This document shows, piece after piece, positions 10,701 to 19,531 of a stretch of DNA of 64,000 nt (its first letter is position 1; each line of letters opens with the position of its first letter). Below the pieces are notes generated by a model, which was not told where the DNA came from, searched no databases, and saw nothing but the letters and a program-made list of their open reading frames with translations. The DNA comes from Verrucomicrobiaceae bacterium (GTDB lineage: Bacteria; Verrucomicrobiota; Verrucomicrobiia; Verrucomicrobiales; Akkermansiaceae): contig JAIXQH010000044.1 of assembly GCA_027484055.1 (NCBI GenBank), positions 248,001-312,000 on the forward strand, written 5' to 3'. The position numbers and the translations under genes were made by a program.

Positions 10701-12027
10701 AGGGGATGAGCAATTTGTCCGCGACCACGCGCGATGTCTCTGCAACGCCATCTTGATTGGTGTCTTCGAGCAGGATGATCCGGTCATTTCCCGTGGACGG
10801 GCCGAATTTCGAGGAGTTGCCTTCCATCTGCGCGGCGAGGTCGTCGGGGTTCACCTGCGGATACGTGTTAGACGATGCAACCCACAAGCGGCCAGCCGTG
10901 TCGAAGTTCATGCCGACGGGTTTTTGCATCAGCGGATTTTCCGCAAAGAGCGTCATCTGCAAGCCCGCATCGAGGGTGAACTCCGGGTGCGGCAGCGGCG
11001 GCAGTGCGGGAAGTGTCGTGTCGCTTTCCGGATCCGGCGCGAGCGTGCTCGGCTTGCCAGCGGAAATGCCGATCACATTCGCCTCGGCCTTATCCACGAG
11101 GGGATCGAACTTCGGAATTTCAACAGCATTGCGCCCCTGCTCGCCTTTGCGGAAGCCGAAAATGTAAGTGTAGTTTGCAGGCCGGCTGCGGTGAAAGAAA
11201 AGTGCGTTCTTGCGCAGGATCGCCTCGCGCAAGGAGAGCTGTTGGGGTGTTTCCGCGTCCCAGTTCGCCGCGTCCGTCTTCCAGCCGAGCTGTGCGCCGA
11301 AGCTTTGTGCCAGCGCACGATACCCCCGCGCGGTGAGGTGGATTCCGTTGTCCGTGCCCTGCGCCAGATTCACGCCGGCGCTTTTCCATTCGCCACGCAC
11401 AAAGGGCGATTGTTTCTCGGCGGCGAGCTGTTCGATGACTTTCTCATACTCCGCGAGAAGCGCATTGTGCTCCGCCGGATCCGGCAGGCCGGGCCGTGTC
11501 GCACGCAGATCCTCATGACGAACCGGGCCGACAAAAGCAAAGCGCACCTGGCCGCTCGGACTCGCCTTCGTGATGAGGTCCATCAGCGTGAGTAGGTCGC
11601 TGCGGAACTTCGCCGGGCTATGATCGAATCCGTAGCGGACTGGGTCGGGATTCAGCACGGGATCGTTTTTACGATAGGTGAGATCATCGAGACTCGCCGC
11701 CATGCCATAACCGATGATGGCCACGGTAGGTTTCACCACCGCGAGCTGCACCTTCAGATAATCCACCCCCTTCGCCGCAGAATCAAAGCTCGCGCGCGAT
11801 GCACCGAGCGGGCTATCTCCGCTGTAGCCGAGATTTCGCACTGCGAAGTTTTTCCCAGCGAATTCCTGCCGCATCCGGGCCTCAAGGTAGCCGTAGTTAT
11901 TCTCGCGCTCGATGAGCACGTCGCCGATGAGCAACACGCGGTCGCCATTCTGGATGTCGAGTTTTCTTTCCTGAGCCTGAAGGGAGCCGATGACAAGCGA
12001 GGCAAGAAGAAGAGTGCGATAAATCAT
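7714..12027 (-). CDS. SGNH-like / PVC-type dehydrogenase / HEAT / cytochrome c fusion protein
   Basis: A 1437-aa secreted fusion. The signal peptide (MIYRTLLLASLVIGSLQA) is followed by an SGNH-hydrolase-like domain (about 25-260) with NLGYSGDSPLGASR. The canonical GDS block reads IGDVLIERE, so the usual nucleophilic serine is absent. A Pirellula/Verrucomicrobium-type dehydrogenase beta-propeller (about 350-720, FTLDAGLQMTLFAENPLMQKPVGM) follows, then HEAT-type repeats (about 740-1150). A single c-type heme site, CIACH, lies near residue 1191, with the LNPAAKVKEGY and SLMPPGLVDALS blocks of the PVC heme-binding domain. A roughly 100-aa beta-rich tail ends the protein. It probably acts in periplasmic electron transfer coupled to sugar or alcohol oxidation (inference). 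A GTGCA direct-repeat site lies 143 bp upstream. Confidence 0.88.
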   Translation of the reverse strand: MIYRTLLLASLVIGSLQAQERKLDIQNGDRVLLIGDVLIERENNYGYLEARMRQEFAGKNFAVRNLGYSGDSPLGASRASFDSAAKGVDYLKVQLAVVKPTVAIIGYGMAASLDDLTYRKNDPVLNPDPVRYGFDHSPAKFRSDLLTLMDLITKASPSGQVRFAFVGPVRHEDLRATRPGLPDPAEHNALLAEYEKVIEQLAAEKQSPFVRGEWKSAGVNLAQGTDNGIHLTARGYRALAQSFGAQLGWKTDAANWDAETPQQLSLREAILRKNALFFHRSRPANYTYIFGFRKGEQGRNAVEIPKFDPLVDKAEANVIGISAGKPSTLAPDPESDTTLPALPPLPHPEFTLDAGLQMTLFAENPLMQKPVGMNFDTAGRLWVASSNTYPQVNPDDLAAQMEGNSSKFGPSTGNDRIILLEDTNQDGVAETSRVVADKLLIPCGVAPDDRGGCFVGASTELLLLTKPDAKGMLTDRRIVLSGFGTEDTHHMVHGLHWGIDGRLYFQQTLYIHSHIETPWGLIRANSGVAFAYDPNTERLEVHSKGLVNCWGQQEDLAGQTFLTSGADGNGVSWSFPGAVLNHSEGARRSISSISPGSYPKFCGLEIVNSPLFGPEWQGDAITNDFRAHRMVRFSFNDLSKTENKSGYITKVEPDVARTSDATFRPVALKMGPDGGLYVADWTNPIINHGEVDFRDPRRDKEHGRIWRIAPKGSKPLAWEAMGGKPVAELLNSLLSPNRWEFQSARRELAKVLVADLQKALKTWVKDETTRRHAAWLLSGRSSDTEHLVSILKSPQSESDTLQVALREFGKSMGKFGSTDISAIVPFIAVSQHPRVRLEAFRALARVRTFESADLVLNNLPANTGDNFLDFAAWTAVNELARPWFEEIATHPDKIVGREKQLTSLSAIVDPTIAAPYVQRLFAARELDPAGTGPWIELIGKSGGQTEVNTLGQAFLVEGKLQPAARLRAASALTEASKTRRFQPQGDLAALLPLLKSSDPKLRNVSIRLAGEWKQDGAIEMLAESAGNSTDDALRREALAALRLIGGPRTVEALKRLVAEDRPTSVRRDSLVPLAVHAGDAALAVLPSIIAQTTDKNQSLDLWRQLFQQAPFAKLLASQVPKELPPSAIADALQVASTLGRTGAELVKALQPASGAKPAARDINQEIAALVKSVPEGGNSGEGERVYRRSGCIACHAIAGIGGNYGPDFSSIGASAPLDYIIESTLNPAAKVKEGYHGFAYTLKDGSVMSGIPESETATEIIIRVGPGVELPVTKANVLKKENIGSLMPPGLVDALSLGDQRNLFAFLSQIGRPGPFDASKANVARIWSFSSNPPSAQGKAPEQPTYATTLVSGQLPKADLPAQPYASARFSAATATKTPLILTGAKAAWLNNQPIQLSNGRYETPIPPGTHTISISIDSTAPHIAARCDDVSFLDVK

Positions 12028-12169
12028 GGGTTGATTCTTAGGGAAATACTTTGCCGACGAAGATGAGACTACAGAAATGCTACGCTGAGCAGCATACGGA
12101 GGGCGGATGTAGGATAAAACATGAACGTCAGTGATACGGTCGCCGCCCCCGACCGTTCACTACGATTTC

Positions 12170-12195
12170 GTGCATTTTGTATCAGATTGGGTGCA
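12170..12195 (-). promoter_or_regulatory. GTGCA direct-repeat site (copy 1)
   Basis: Two GTGCA elements start at 12170 and 12191, exactly 21 bp apart, the first followed by TTTT. The same layout occurs at 16319, 45594 and 52825, each upstream of a minus-strand gene; here the downstream gene starts at 12027. The flanking bases (TGGGGA, ATTTGCACCCAATCTGA on the minus strand) also resemble the 3' end of the lacI gene at 16722, so this copy could partly be a scrap of a duplicated regulator. Confidence 0.4.
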
Positions 12196-12237
12196 AATTC
12201 CCCAAAGCGCTGGCTTCCTCAGTCGGACTAGCAGCAG

Positions 12238-15200
12238 TTATTTCTTGGAGAGAGATTCTAGATAGTCCAACAGACTGGCAAACTCGCGGGTGGTCAGGCT
12301 GCTGACGAGACCCGGCGGCATCAAGGAATTCGGCAGCTTATCACGCTTCACGATGTCGCCGGATTTCAGGACAAATTCCTGGGCGGCGATGTTGCGGATT
12401 TTCACTTCATTCGGACCTTCAAACGTCACAAAACCCATCTGCGAGGTACCGTCCTTCAGGACGAATAGCTCGGAGGCGAATCCTTGGGCGATGGTCTTGC
12501 CCGGGTCCATGATGTTTTCTGCTAGCACGCCACGGGTGTAGGTCTGGGCGATCGAGCCGAGATAAGGGCCTTTTTGCGGTTCTTCGAGGGTGACCGCATG
12601 ACAGTTCACGCAGCTCTGGCGGGTGAATAGCTGTTTGCCGAGTTCGACGTCTCCCTTCGTCTTCATCACGTCGGCGATGACTTGCTCGGGTTTCAGGGTG
12701 CTAACAACGGGTGATTTGTCTTCGCCTTTTTTCTCCAGTTTTAGAATTCTCGCCGCTTCCGTGGCGGCGGCGACGATCTGCGGGTCCGCATCGTCCAAGG
12801 CGGCCATCACGCGGTCGTTCATGCCCTGGAAGCTGGTCAACCTGATGGCCTTGAGGATTTGCAGGCGACGTTTCGCATCTGGCCAGCCGTGATCGAGGGC
12901 ACGCTGCGAGAGTTCGCGTGATTCCGGACTGCCGGTTTTGCGGCCACTGAGCGCAAGCAAGGCAGCATCCGCCCAAAGCGAGTCCGTGCCCTCCATCTTC
13001 GCGGCGATTTCCTCAAGCACCTGATGGTGGTTCTCCAGCTTGGGTGCCGCGAGAAACGCATTGCGGGAAATGTCACCCAGCCTCACCGGTTGACTGACTG
13101 TCTTGAGTTTTTCAAGAGCGGCGAGCGAGGCCACACAGCCTTCGGCAGAACCGGTCTTTGACAGGGTGGAAATCGCCTTGGCGATCATCTCCGGCGGACC
13201 TTCGCTCTTGACGGCCCGGAGGAGAAAGGGAATCCCGCGCTCGGGAATTTCTTCTGCCATGGCAAGCTGATCCACCACTTGCGGCAGCAGCTCGGGTTTT
13301 TCCTTGGCCAAGTCCATGATACGGTCGCGCGCTTCGCTGAACTCGATGCGGTTGCGCTGGAGTTCCCGCGCTAGGAACGCAGCCTCGGACGGCGATGCCT
13401 TGGCGAGAGCGGCCTTCAAGGCAGTGGCGATCTGCGGTGTCGCGGCCCAGGGCTCCGGCTGGTAGTAAGGGCCGCGGGTGTCGGGACGTGTGCCCCAAGA
13501 GTCCCCTTTCCATATACCTTCATGGAAATGCAGACGGCACAAGGCGGCTAGAATTTCCTCACGGTGGGCGGATTCCGTGGCCTTTTCGAGGCGACTGATC
13601 AAACCGGCCACCACTTCCGGCTGGTGCATGCGCATGAGCGCACGGGCGGCTCCGAGTCGCTGCGGTGCGGTCGATTTAGGATTGTCGAGGATGACGAAAC
13701 ACGGCGCGGGTGTCCCTAACATCGAGATCGCCCGGAACGCGGTGTGGGCGATGACTGGATCCGCGTCTCCAAGCTGGGTCGCCATTTGTGGCGAGATGTT
13801 TTTCATGTTCTGCCGAGCGGCTCCGACCAGCGCCTCGAGCCGGGTGCGTGGATCGCTGCTTTTCAAGCCGGCGCTGTAGAGATCTTCAGGAGCGGTGGTT
13901 TTTCCGTTAGCGAAACCATCAAGCCCCGCGTCGCCCAAGGCGCGGAGCACGAAGCGGCCGAGCTTTTCATCCGACGCGAGCGGGCGCACGACGCCGACAA
14001 TCGCAGCGGCGGAATCGCTTTTCACCGCGCGTTGGGTGAGCGCATACAGCGCGGCGACGCGGGCGGGCAGTGGCTTGTCCTTGGCGGAGGCAAGGGCTAA
14101 CAAGCCATCCTTCGTCGCTGCGTTCCCGGGACGACGGAGCAAGGCGCGCTGAGCCTCAAGCGTCCGGACTTGGCTGGGCGATTCGAGCAGACGAATCAGC
14201 TCGGCATCGCTGGCTTTCTCGAAATTCGGGAGCGCTTCTGGAGTATAACCTTTGGGCGTCACGCGCACGATGTAGCCGACATTCGGCCCCTCCCATTTGA
14301 AGGTCGCACCTTTCCAGCTCGCCTGATAAATCGCGCTCATCGCGTCCACATCGGCATCGGTGGGGCGGGTCATTTTGATCAAAGGCTCCGGCTTGGCCGT
14401 TTCCACGAAGGTCGCGCCGTTCGGATGGACGGTGTGGCGCCAGAGTGCGCCGGAACCCCAGTCGCAGGTGAGCGGGGCATCGTTCCATTTCGCCGGGAAA
14501 CCGGGTTCCGAAAGATAGACCGAGCCGCAGCCGGAACCGCCGCCGTAGTCGGCAAGGGGCTGGATGATCTCATCGCGGAAATTCATGTACAGCCGTGGGT
14601 AGCCGTGATCCTCAAGACCGGTGAAATGGTGGAAACGCACGTCCCAGCCGCCGCCATCGTTGGTATTGTCCCGAGCGAAAAGATCCAGAAGCGGGCTGAT
14701 CGGCGTGCCGAGGATATTGCGTGTGCCAGTACTGAAAATCTCCAGACCCGTGCCGTCCGGACGGAAACGGATCACGCCGCCACCGCGGTGCTGGAGCTGT
14801 TTTCCATCGGTGCCCGTGGCGTTCATGAACCCGAAGTCTCCGCCGGCGATGTAGAGCCAGCCGTCGATCCCGAGGCTCAGGCCGTTCGTCGAGTGGTCAG
14901 CGGGGCGGTCTTTAAAACCGAATGCGATGCCTTGGATCAGGGTTTTTTTCTCATCGGAAATCCCGTCGCCGTCCTTGTCGGTGTAAACGCTGATATCCGG
15001 CGGGTGAAGCAGATAGAGCCTGTCGTGGTCCCAGACCAGACCGCGCGGCGAGGTTACGTCGCTGACGAATTCCGTCACTTGGTCGGCGCGGCCATCCTTG
15101 TCGGTATCCCGCAGCCGGAGGATTCTTCCACGGCTGGCTTCACGCCCGAGCGAACCGTTTCCATCCGAGGAAACATAAAGGTCGCCCGCTGGCGAGGCCG

Positions 15201-16215
15201 CCACATACACCGGATAGTTCGCAGCGGAGGAGGTGGAGAAAAGGCTGACATCGAAACCGTCAGCCACCTTCACATCTTGGAGAATCGCTGCTTCCTGCTG
15301 GGGAGTGAGTTTCTCGATTACGGGAACGGTATTTCCCGATTTTCCGAGATCAGTTAAGGGCTTTTTTTCAGCATTCGCCGCCGCTCCAGCGGCTGGGGAT
15401 GGGGCCGGAGCTACGGCTGGGGCTGGCAAGGTTTCGAATTTTCCATTTGGTCCGGTATAAGGCTTCAGAAATTCGGGATTTAGCTTATCGCAGCTCCACA
15501 GCAAACCGCGCACGACTAAATTCAGATAACGGTCGTCGCTCACGGTTTTATTATCGTGGCCGAGCGTCGTGCCGAAAACACGCGTGCCGTGGTAGTCGTT
15601 CGTCCAGGCGACGACGCTGGTTTCGGTTTGTCCTTTCATCGAGACTTGGCTACCCAGCATGAGCGGCTTCGCCGTATCGAAAATTTTGCGGCTGTCATAG
15701 AGTTCCTCGTCTATGGTGGTCCAGTTCGTGAAGCCCTTGGTGATCGGGTGCTCAGCGGCGGAAAAGTCGAGATTGATCGGTTTTCTCCAGCCATGCCCGT
15801 AGGATCGTATACCGAGGAAGGCGGGCCAGACATTGTTACCGGTGCGGAAGCTGTGCATCGCGCAATGGATGGCCACGGCAGGCACGCCGTTCTTGTGGGC
15901 ATCCACGATCTTCTGCACGTAAGCCTCATCCTTGATATCAGCGGAGCATTCGTCGTGAATGACCACGTTATATCCCTTCGCCCAATCCTTGTTCTCATAC
16001 ATCGGGAAATAGGTCTTGGTCGAGCGATCCTGACTGAGGACCACGTCCACCTGGACATTCGCCCGCGCCTGGATGCCGTCCCGCAGGATCACGGACTGCC
16101 GCCCGTAATCGTGACAACAGCCACCACAGACGAGCAGAGCGCGGAGAGGAGCGTCGGCCGCCTGCGAGAAAGAGGTGCCGAGCAATAAAAGGGCGATAGA
16201 GATGCGCTTGGTCAT
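12238..16215 (-). CDS. ThuA / PVC-type dehydrogenase / HEAT / cytochrome c fusion protein
   Basis: A 1325-aa secreted protein. The signal peptide (MTKRISIALLLLGTSFSQAA) leads into a ThuA-like domain (about 25-245) with the typical LLVCGGCCHDYGRQ and AVAIHCAMHSFR blocks. ThuA is a trehalose-utilisation-associated fold related to class I amidotransferases. A Pirellula/Verrucomicrobium-type dehydrogenase propeller (about 315-650) has NYPVYVAASPAGDLYVSSDG and the acidic loop DKDGDGISDEKK. HEAT repeats span about 680-1170, and one c-type heme motif, CVNCH, lies near residue 1202, with NIMDPGKTIAQGF and SLMPPGLVSSLT. Its propeller resembles that of the truncated gene at 1-2020. A GTGCA repeat site lies 104 bp upstream. 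Probable periplasmic sugar oxidoreductase component. Confidence 0.88.
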   Translation of the reverse strand: MTKRISIALLLLGTSFSQAADAPLRALLVCGGCCHDYGRQSVILRDGIQARANVQVDVVLSQDRSTKTYFPMYENKDWAKGYNVVIHDECSADIKDEAYVQKIVDAHKNGVPAVAIHCAMHSFRTGNNVWPAFLGIRSYGHGWRKPINLDFSAAEHPITKGFTNWTTIDEELYDSRKIFDTAKPLMLGSQVSMKGQTETSVVAWTNDYHGTRVFGTTLGHDNKTVSDDRYLNLVVRGLLWSCDKLNPEFLKPYTGPNGKFETLPAPAVAPAPSPAAGAAANAEKKPLTDLGKSGNTVPVIEKLTPQQEAAILQDVKVADGFDVSLFSTSSAANYPVYVAASPAGDLYVSSDGNGSLGREASRGRILRLRDTDKDGRADQVTEFVSDVTSPRGLVWDHDRLYLLHPPDISVYTDKDGDGISDEKKTLIQGIAFGFKDRPADHSTNGLSLGIDGWLYIAGGDFGFMNATGTDGKQLQHRGGGVIRFRPDGTGLEIFSTGTRNILGTPISPLLDLFARDNTNDGGGWDVRFHHFTGLEDHGYPRLYMNFRDEIIQPLADYGGGSGCGSVYLSEPGFPAKWNDAPLTCDWGSGALWRHTVHPNGATFVETAKPEPLIKMTRPTDADVDAMSAIYQASWKGATFKWEGPNVGYIVRVTPKGYTPEALPNFEKASDAELIRLLESPSQVRTLEAQRALLRRPGNAATKDGLLALASAKDKPLPARVAALYALTQRAVKSDSAAAIVGVVRPLASDEKLGRFVLRALGDAGLDGFANGKTTAPEDLYSAGLKSSDPRTRLEALVGAARQNMKNISPQMATQLGDADPVIAHTAFRAISMLGTPAPCFVILDNPKSTAPQRLGAARALMRMHQPEVVAGLISRLEKATESAHREEILAALCRLHFHEGIWKGDSWGTRPDTRGPYYQPEPWAATPQIATALKAALAKASPSEAAFLARELQRNRIEFSEARDRIMDLAKEKPELLPQVVDQLAMAEEIPERGIPFLLRAVKSEGPPEMIAKAISTLSKTGSAEGCVASLAALEKLKTVSQPVRLGDISRNAFLAAPKLENHHQVLEEIAAKMEGTDSLWADAALLALSGRKTGSPESRELSQRALDHGWPDAKRRLQILKAIRLTSFQGMNDRVMAALDDADPQIVAAATEAARILKLEKKGEDKSPVVSTLKPEQVIADVMKTKGDVELGKQLFTRQSCVNCHAVTLEEPQKGPYLGSIAQTYTRGVLAENIMDPGKTIAQGFASELFVLKDGTSQMGFVTFEGPNEVKIRNIAAQEFVLKSGDIVKRDKLPNSLMPPGLVSSLTTREFASLLDYLESLSKK

Positions 16216-16318
16216 GTTGTAATGAATGAATTTGGGTAGAGTCGTTCGAGCGTGGGGTGGTTATACAAACCGGAAGAGGAACCATCTTACAAAAAATCCC
16301 TTCTGCGGGTTCTATTTT

Positions 16319-16344
16319 GTGCATTTCGTATCAACTTGTGTGCT
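16319..16344 (-). promoter_or_regulatory. GTGCA direct-repeat site (copy 2)
   Basis: GTGCA at 16319 and GTGCT at 16340 keep the 21-bp spacing of the other copies. Read on the minus strand, TTGATACGAAATGCAC closely matches CTGATACAAAATGCAC of copy 1. It lies 104 bp before the ThuA-fusion gene. The adjoining GCACAAAATAG also occurs before the uronate operon at 17770-17780. Confidence 0.4.
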
Positions 16345-16364
16345 GACCTTTTCAGGACGTATCA

Positions 16365-16639
16365 AAACCCTCGCTTCGTGGCTTCCCGGAGTGACTGCGA
16401 TGCCATTTTCGCCCTTGATAGCGGAAGGTGAGTTGTTCGTGATCAAGGCCATAACTGATGGAGAAGCGTCGCCTAGAAATCGTGAAGCCCCACCGGGCCC
16501 TTGGTGATGCCGTCGTAAATTCATCCGTATGGCCGGGCCTGAAGCAGCCACCCGCCGCCCATATGCCGTAACACACGCCGAAGTGATCGCGGCTGATCAT
16601 CCGCGCGATCAGACCGCGGGCTTCAGGATTTCCCGACAT
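16365..16639 (-). pseudogene. Remnant of a DUF1501 gene (C-terminal end)
   Basis: The gap between lacI and the ThuA-fusion gene holds a decayed DUF1501 C-terminus. One minus-strand frame reads SRDHFGVCYGIWAAGG, then HTDEFT. A second frame reads GPVGLHDF, a stop codon, then ATLLHQLW. The first frame then resumes with GLDHEQLTFRYQGR. The intact DUF1501 at 2061-3545 has the colinear blocks GRDHHPRCFTMWMAGG, TDDFS, DPVHVRDFHATVLHLLG and IDHERFTHRAQG. At least two frameshifts and a stop show it is dead. The rest of 16216-16721 shows only the repeat site at 16319 and no gene. Confidence 0.75.
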
Positions 16640-16721
16640 GATGGCAATTTCCCCCGACTCCGCCGGGCGAGGCGGAGTCCGCCTTTTCGGTGCCGTTTTA
16701 TTCGTTTCCGCGAATTTTGTA

Positions 16722-17723
16722 TCAGATCGGATGTAAATCTCCCCAGGAAGCGTCGATCAAGATGGTCTGGGGAATGGCGGGGCTGCCGCTGTCGTTACGA
16801 TGGATCTGAGCCATCACTGTATCCATCGCGACCCGCCCCAACTGCTTCGGGTGATAATCGAGGCAGCCCACTCCCGGTTCTCCAGCCTGCTGCATCAGCC
16901 AACAGGTCGGCGGTTGGGAAATCGGTCTGCGGCTGGGTTTCGACTCCCATTCAAAGCGCTCGGCCCGCAGGAGGACGTCGGGTTTCTCAGCGCAAAGCCA
17001 GCGCGAAAACTTTTCCTCGTTGGTCAAAATCAGTGGAGTCACCCGCTCGCTTTTCTGCAGTCGCTGCTGGGAAGCCAGCAATGCCCCCAGCCATTTGCCC
17101 TCCACCCGCTCGTCCATGACGGCGCTCAGCACCAGACCGATGCGCCGGTATTTCATTTCCCGCAAACGCCCGAATGCCAAGGCACAACCTTGAAAATGGT
17201 TGGGCGAAACGCGGTGCATGACAGGTTCGTGCAGGCTGGTGCCGATGGTGACCGCCGCCAATCCACGCAGATCCAAAGCCAGGTGCTTCGCCGCATCGGG
17301 CACGGGCGGAATGATCACTCCCCAATGGCCGCGGGCTAACAGGGTCCGGCGCAACCGTTCTGGATCCATCCCGTATTCCGCGCCGGAATAGATTTCCACG
17401 CCATATCCCAATTCCTGCGCTCGTTCCCTTGCCCCGCTAAAAATCGGGGCTGGATCGATAGCCGTCGGTTCGCCGGACTTTGACGGCCACAGGTCGATCC
17501 AAGCAATGTTGTGTGGATCGCTGCGGCGGCGATGGTGGTGCAACTGCGCCATCAATGCCGCGACCATCGGATTTGGCCGGTAACCAAGCCGCTCGGCAAT
17601 CGCCTGGATTTCCACGCAGCGCACCTCGGGAATGGAGCGATCATTGCGCAAGGCCTTGGACACCGTGGACACGGCGACGCCCGCCTCCTTGGCGATCTGC
17701 CTCATGGTGACCGACGATTTCAC
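16722..17723 (-). CDS. LacI family transcriptional regulator
   Basis: About 333 aa. The N-terminal LacI helix-turn-helix (VTMRQIAKEAGVAVSTVSKALRN) is followed by a periplasmic-binding-protein-like sugar-sensing domain. The GTG at 17723 is preferred over the ATG at 17705, because family members normally carry the V-T pair that precedes the helix. The gene diverges from the uronate operon starting at 17788. An inverted-repeat operator (17721-17740) overlaps its start codon, so it should repress both itself and the uxa genes until an inducer, probably a uronate or a pathway intermediate, binds (inference). An identical operator at 25141 suggests it also controls the second GH30-like gene. Its ligand-binding domain matches no subfamily I can name. 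Confidence 0.9.
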   Translation of the reverse strand: MKSSVTMRQIAKEAGVAVSTVSKALRNDRSIPEVRCVEIQAIAERLGYRPNPMVAALMAQLHHHRRRSDPHNIAWIDLWPSKSGEPTAIDPAPIFSGARERAQELGYGVEIYSGAEYGMDPERLRRTLLARGHWGVIIPPVPDAAKHLALDLRGLAAVTIGTSLHEPVMHRVSPNHFQGCALAFGRLREMKYRRIGLVLSAVMDERVEGKWLGALLASQQRLQKSERVTPLILTNEEKFSRWLCAEKPDVLLRAERFEWESKPSRRPISQPPTCWLMQQAGEPGVGCLDYHPKQLGRVAMDTVMAQIHRNDSGSPAIPQTILIDASWGDLHPI

Positions 17724-17740
17724 GAAACGATATTCGTGAC
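17721..17740. promoter_or_regulatory. Inverted-repeat operator at the lacI/uxa divergence
   Basis: CACGAAACGATATTCGTGAC has 6-bp inverted arms (CACGAA / TTCGTG) around a 6-bp centre, the size of a LacI-family operator. It overlaps the lacI GTG start and lies 48 bp before the first uxa gene. The same 20 bases recur exactly at 25141-25160. Confidence 0.7.
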
Positions 17741-17787
17741 TCCTTGCTGGCCTGCCAAGCGCTAAGTTCGCACAAAATAGGCAGGAT

Positions 17788-18117
17788 ATGTCAGCAAACG
17801 CTTTTCAAATCAGTTCTTCGGACAATGTTGCCGTCGTCTTGGACGATACCGAACCCGGCGTCGTAAAAGTGCTAGGCGCGGGCGAAGGGTCAATCGTCTC
17901 AGCGCGCGAACCCGTGCGCTTGGGGCATAAAATTGCACTGGTAGCCATCGCCCCCGGAGATCCCGTGATGAAATACGGCGTCCGCATCGGCCATGCCACC
18001 GCGCCGATTTCTCCGGGCGACTGGGTCCACCTTCACAATTGCGCCAGCGATTACGACGAACGCTCCAACGCTCTGGAAGTCACCACCGGAGCCCCTACGG
18101 ACACTCCTTATGAATAG
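17788..18117 (+). CDS. uxaA: Altronate dehydratase SAF-domain (N-terminal) subunit
   Basis: 109 aa, matching only the N-terminal SAF domain of UxaA-type altronate/galactarate dehydratases. The domain shows DNVAVVLDDTEPG, the ALVAIAPGDPVMKYGVRIGHA block with its KYG motif, and the PISPGDWVHLHNC strand. In Escherichia coli this domain and the catalytic domain form one protein; here the catalytic part is a separate gene at 19528. The start has an AGG-type ribosome-binding site (GGCAGGAT) just upstream. Its end overlaps the uxaC start by 8 bp (ATGAATAG), indicating translational coupling. It probably assembles with the 19528 product to dehydrate altronate to 2-keto-3-deoxygluconate in the cytosol. 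Confidence 0.88.
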   Translation: MSANAFQISSSDNVAVVLDDTEPGVVKVLGAGEGSIVSAREPVRLGHKIALVAIAPGDPVMKYGVRIGHATAPISPGDWVHLHNCASDYDERSNALEVTTGAPTDTPYE

Positions 18118-19531
18118 CCGCCCTTTCATCCACGAGGATTTCCTCCTCCAGACTTCCGCCGCCCGCGAACTCTATCACGGCTACGCGAGCGATCTTCCGA
18201 TTATTGATTATCACTGCCATCTCCCTCCGCAGGAAATAGCCAAAGACCATCGCTGGGAAAACATGACCGCGCTCTGGCTGGGCGGCGACCATTACAAGTG
18301 GCGGGCCATGCGCACGGCGGGAGTCAACGAGCGCTTCTGCACCGGCGATGCGACGGATTGGGAGAAATTCGAGCAATACGCCGCCGTGATGCCCAAGCTG
18401 CTGAGGAACCCGCTCTATCACTGGTCGCATCTAGAACTGGCACGCTATTTCGGGATCAGTGACCGCTTGGTGAATCCCGAAACGGCGCGCGGCATTTACG
18501 ATGAATGCAACAACCAGCTGGCCGACCCCGGCTTTTCCTGTCGCGGGCTGATGAGGAAATCCAAGATGGAAGTCGTCTGCACCACGGATGATCCGGTGGA
18601 CTCGCTGGCCCACCATGCCGCGATCGCCTCGGATGCTTCGTTTGATATCCAAGTGCGTCCGACGTGGCGGCCGGACAAGGCTCTCATCATCGATCAGCCT
18701 GCCGCTTTCTCCGCCTGGCTTGACCTGCTGGAGCAGGCGTCAGGAGTCAGCATCAGCACGCTTTCCGATCTGATGCAGGCTTTGCAAAATCGTCATGATT
18801 TCTTCGCCGCGCACGGTTGTCGGCTTTCCGACCGGGGCGTGGATACCGTCTGGGCGGAGGACTGTACGGAAAGCGAAGCTGCCTCGATTTTCGCCAAGGC
18901 GCGGTCGGGTGGCGCGGTGACTGCCGAAGAAGCGGTGCGCTACAAATCCTACCTGCTCCACGAACTCGCCATGATGGACGCCGCCAAGGGCTGGACGATG
19001 CAGATCCACTACGGAGCCCTGCGTGGCGCAAATACCCGGATGAAAAATCTGATCGGCGCGGATTGCGGATTCGACTCCATCGGCGACCTTCCCGTGGCCG
19101 CGGCTCTGGCAAAACATCTGGATCGCCTCGATCTCACCGGCTGCCTGCCGAAGACGATCATCTACAACCTCAATCCCCGCGACAACGAACTCGTCGCCAC
19201 GATGCTCGGCAATTTCCAGGACGGCATCACTCCCGGCAAGATCCAGTTCGGCAGCGGATGGTGGTTCCTCGATCAGCTCGACGGCATGACGCGCCAGATC
19301 GAGAGCCTCTCGCAGCTCGGCCTGCTCAGCCAGTTCGTCGGCATGCTGACGGACAGCCGCTCGTTCCTTTCCTACACCCGCCACGAATATTTCCGCCGTC
19401 TGCTTTGCAACATCCTTGGCAATGACATCGAGCAGGGGCTTTTGCCCTCCGACATCCCGCTGGTGGGCCAGATGGTGGCGGACATCAGTTACCACAACGC
19501 CCGCCGCTACTTCGGCTTTTACGAAAAATGA
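18110..19531 (+). CDS. uxaC: Uronate isomerase (glucuronate/galacturonate isomerase)
   Basis: 473 aa, the normal UxaC length. It converts D-glucuronate to fructuronate and D-galacturonate to tagaturonate. The family opening [18 protein letters not shown] is followed by the [12 protein letters not shown] metal-binding-type motif, [23 protein letters not shown] with the catalytic-region Asp pair, [12 protein letters not shown] and the C-terminal [14 protein letters not shown]. The ATG at 18110 was chosen over an upstream in-frame ATG at 17993, which would run through the SAF gene. It overlaps the preceding gene by 8 bp and the next by 4 bp (ATGA), so the three are co-translated. Confidence 0.95.
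   Translation: MNSRPFIHEDFLLQTSAARELYHGYASDLPIIDYHCHLPPQEIAKDHRWENMTALWLGGDHYKWRAMRTAGVNERFCTGDATDWEKFEQYAAVMPKLLRNPLYHWSHLELARYFGISDRLVNPETARGIYDECNNQLADPGFSCRGLMRKSKMEVVCTTDDPVDSLAHHAAIASDASFDIQVRPTWRPDKALIIDQPAAFSAWLDLLEQASGVSISTLSDLMQALQNRHDFFAAHGCRLSDRGVDTVWAEDCTESEAASIFAKARSGGAVTAEEAVRYKSYLLHELAMMDAAKGWTMQIHYGALRGANTRMKNLIGADCGFDSIGDLPVAAALAKHLDRLDLTGCLPKTIIYNLNPRDNELVATMLGNFQDGITPGKIQFGSGWWFLDQLDGMTRQIESLSQLGLLSQFVGMLTDSRSFLSYTRHEYFRRLLCNILGNDIEQGLLPSDIPLVGQMVADISYHNARRYFGFYEK

Noticed and set aside
12170..12195. Reading the GTGCA repeat as a sigma-54 promoter
   Set aside because: The -24/-12 GG and GC dinucleotides at 10-bp spacing are absent; the 21-bp spacing fits a two-turn direct repeat better.
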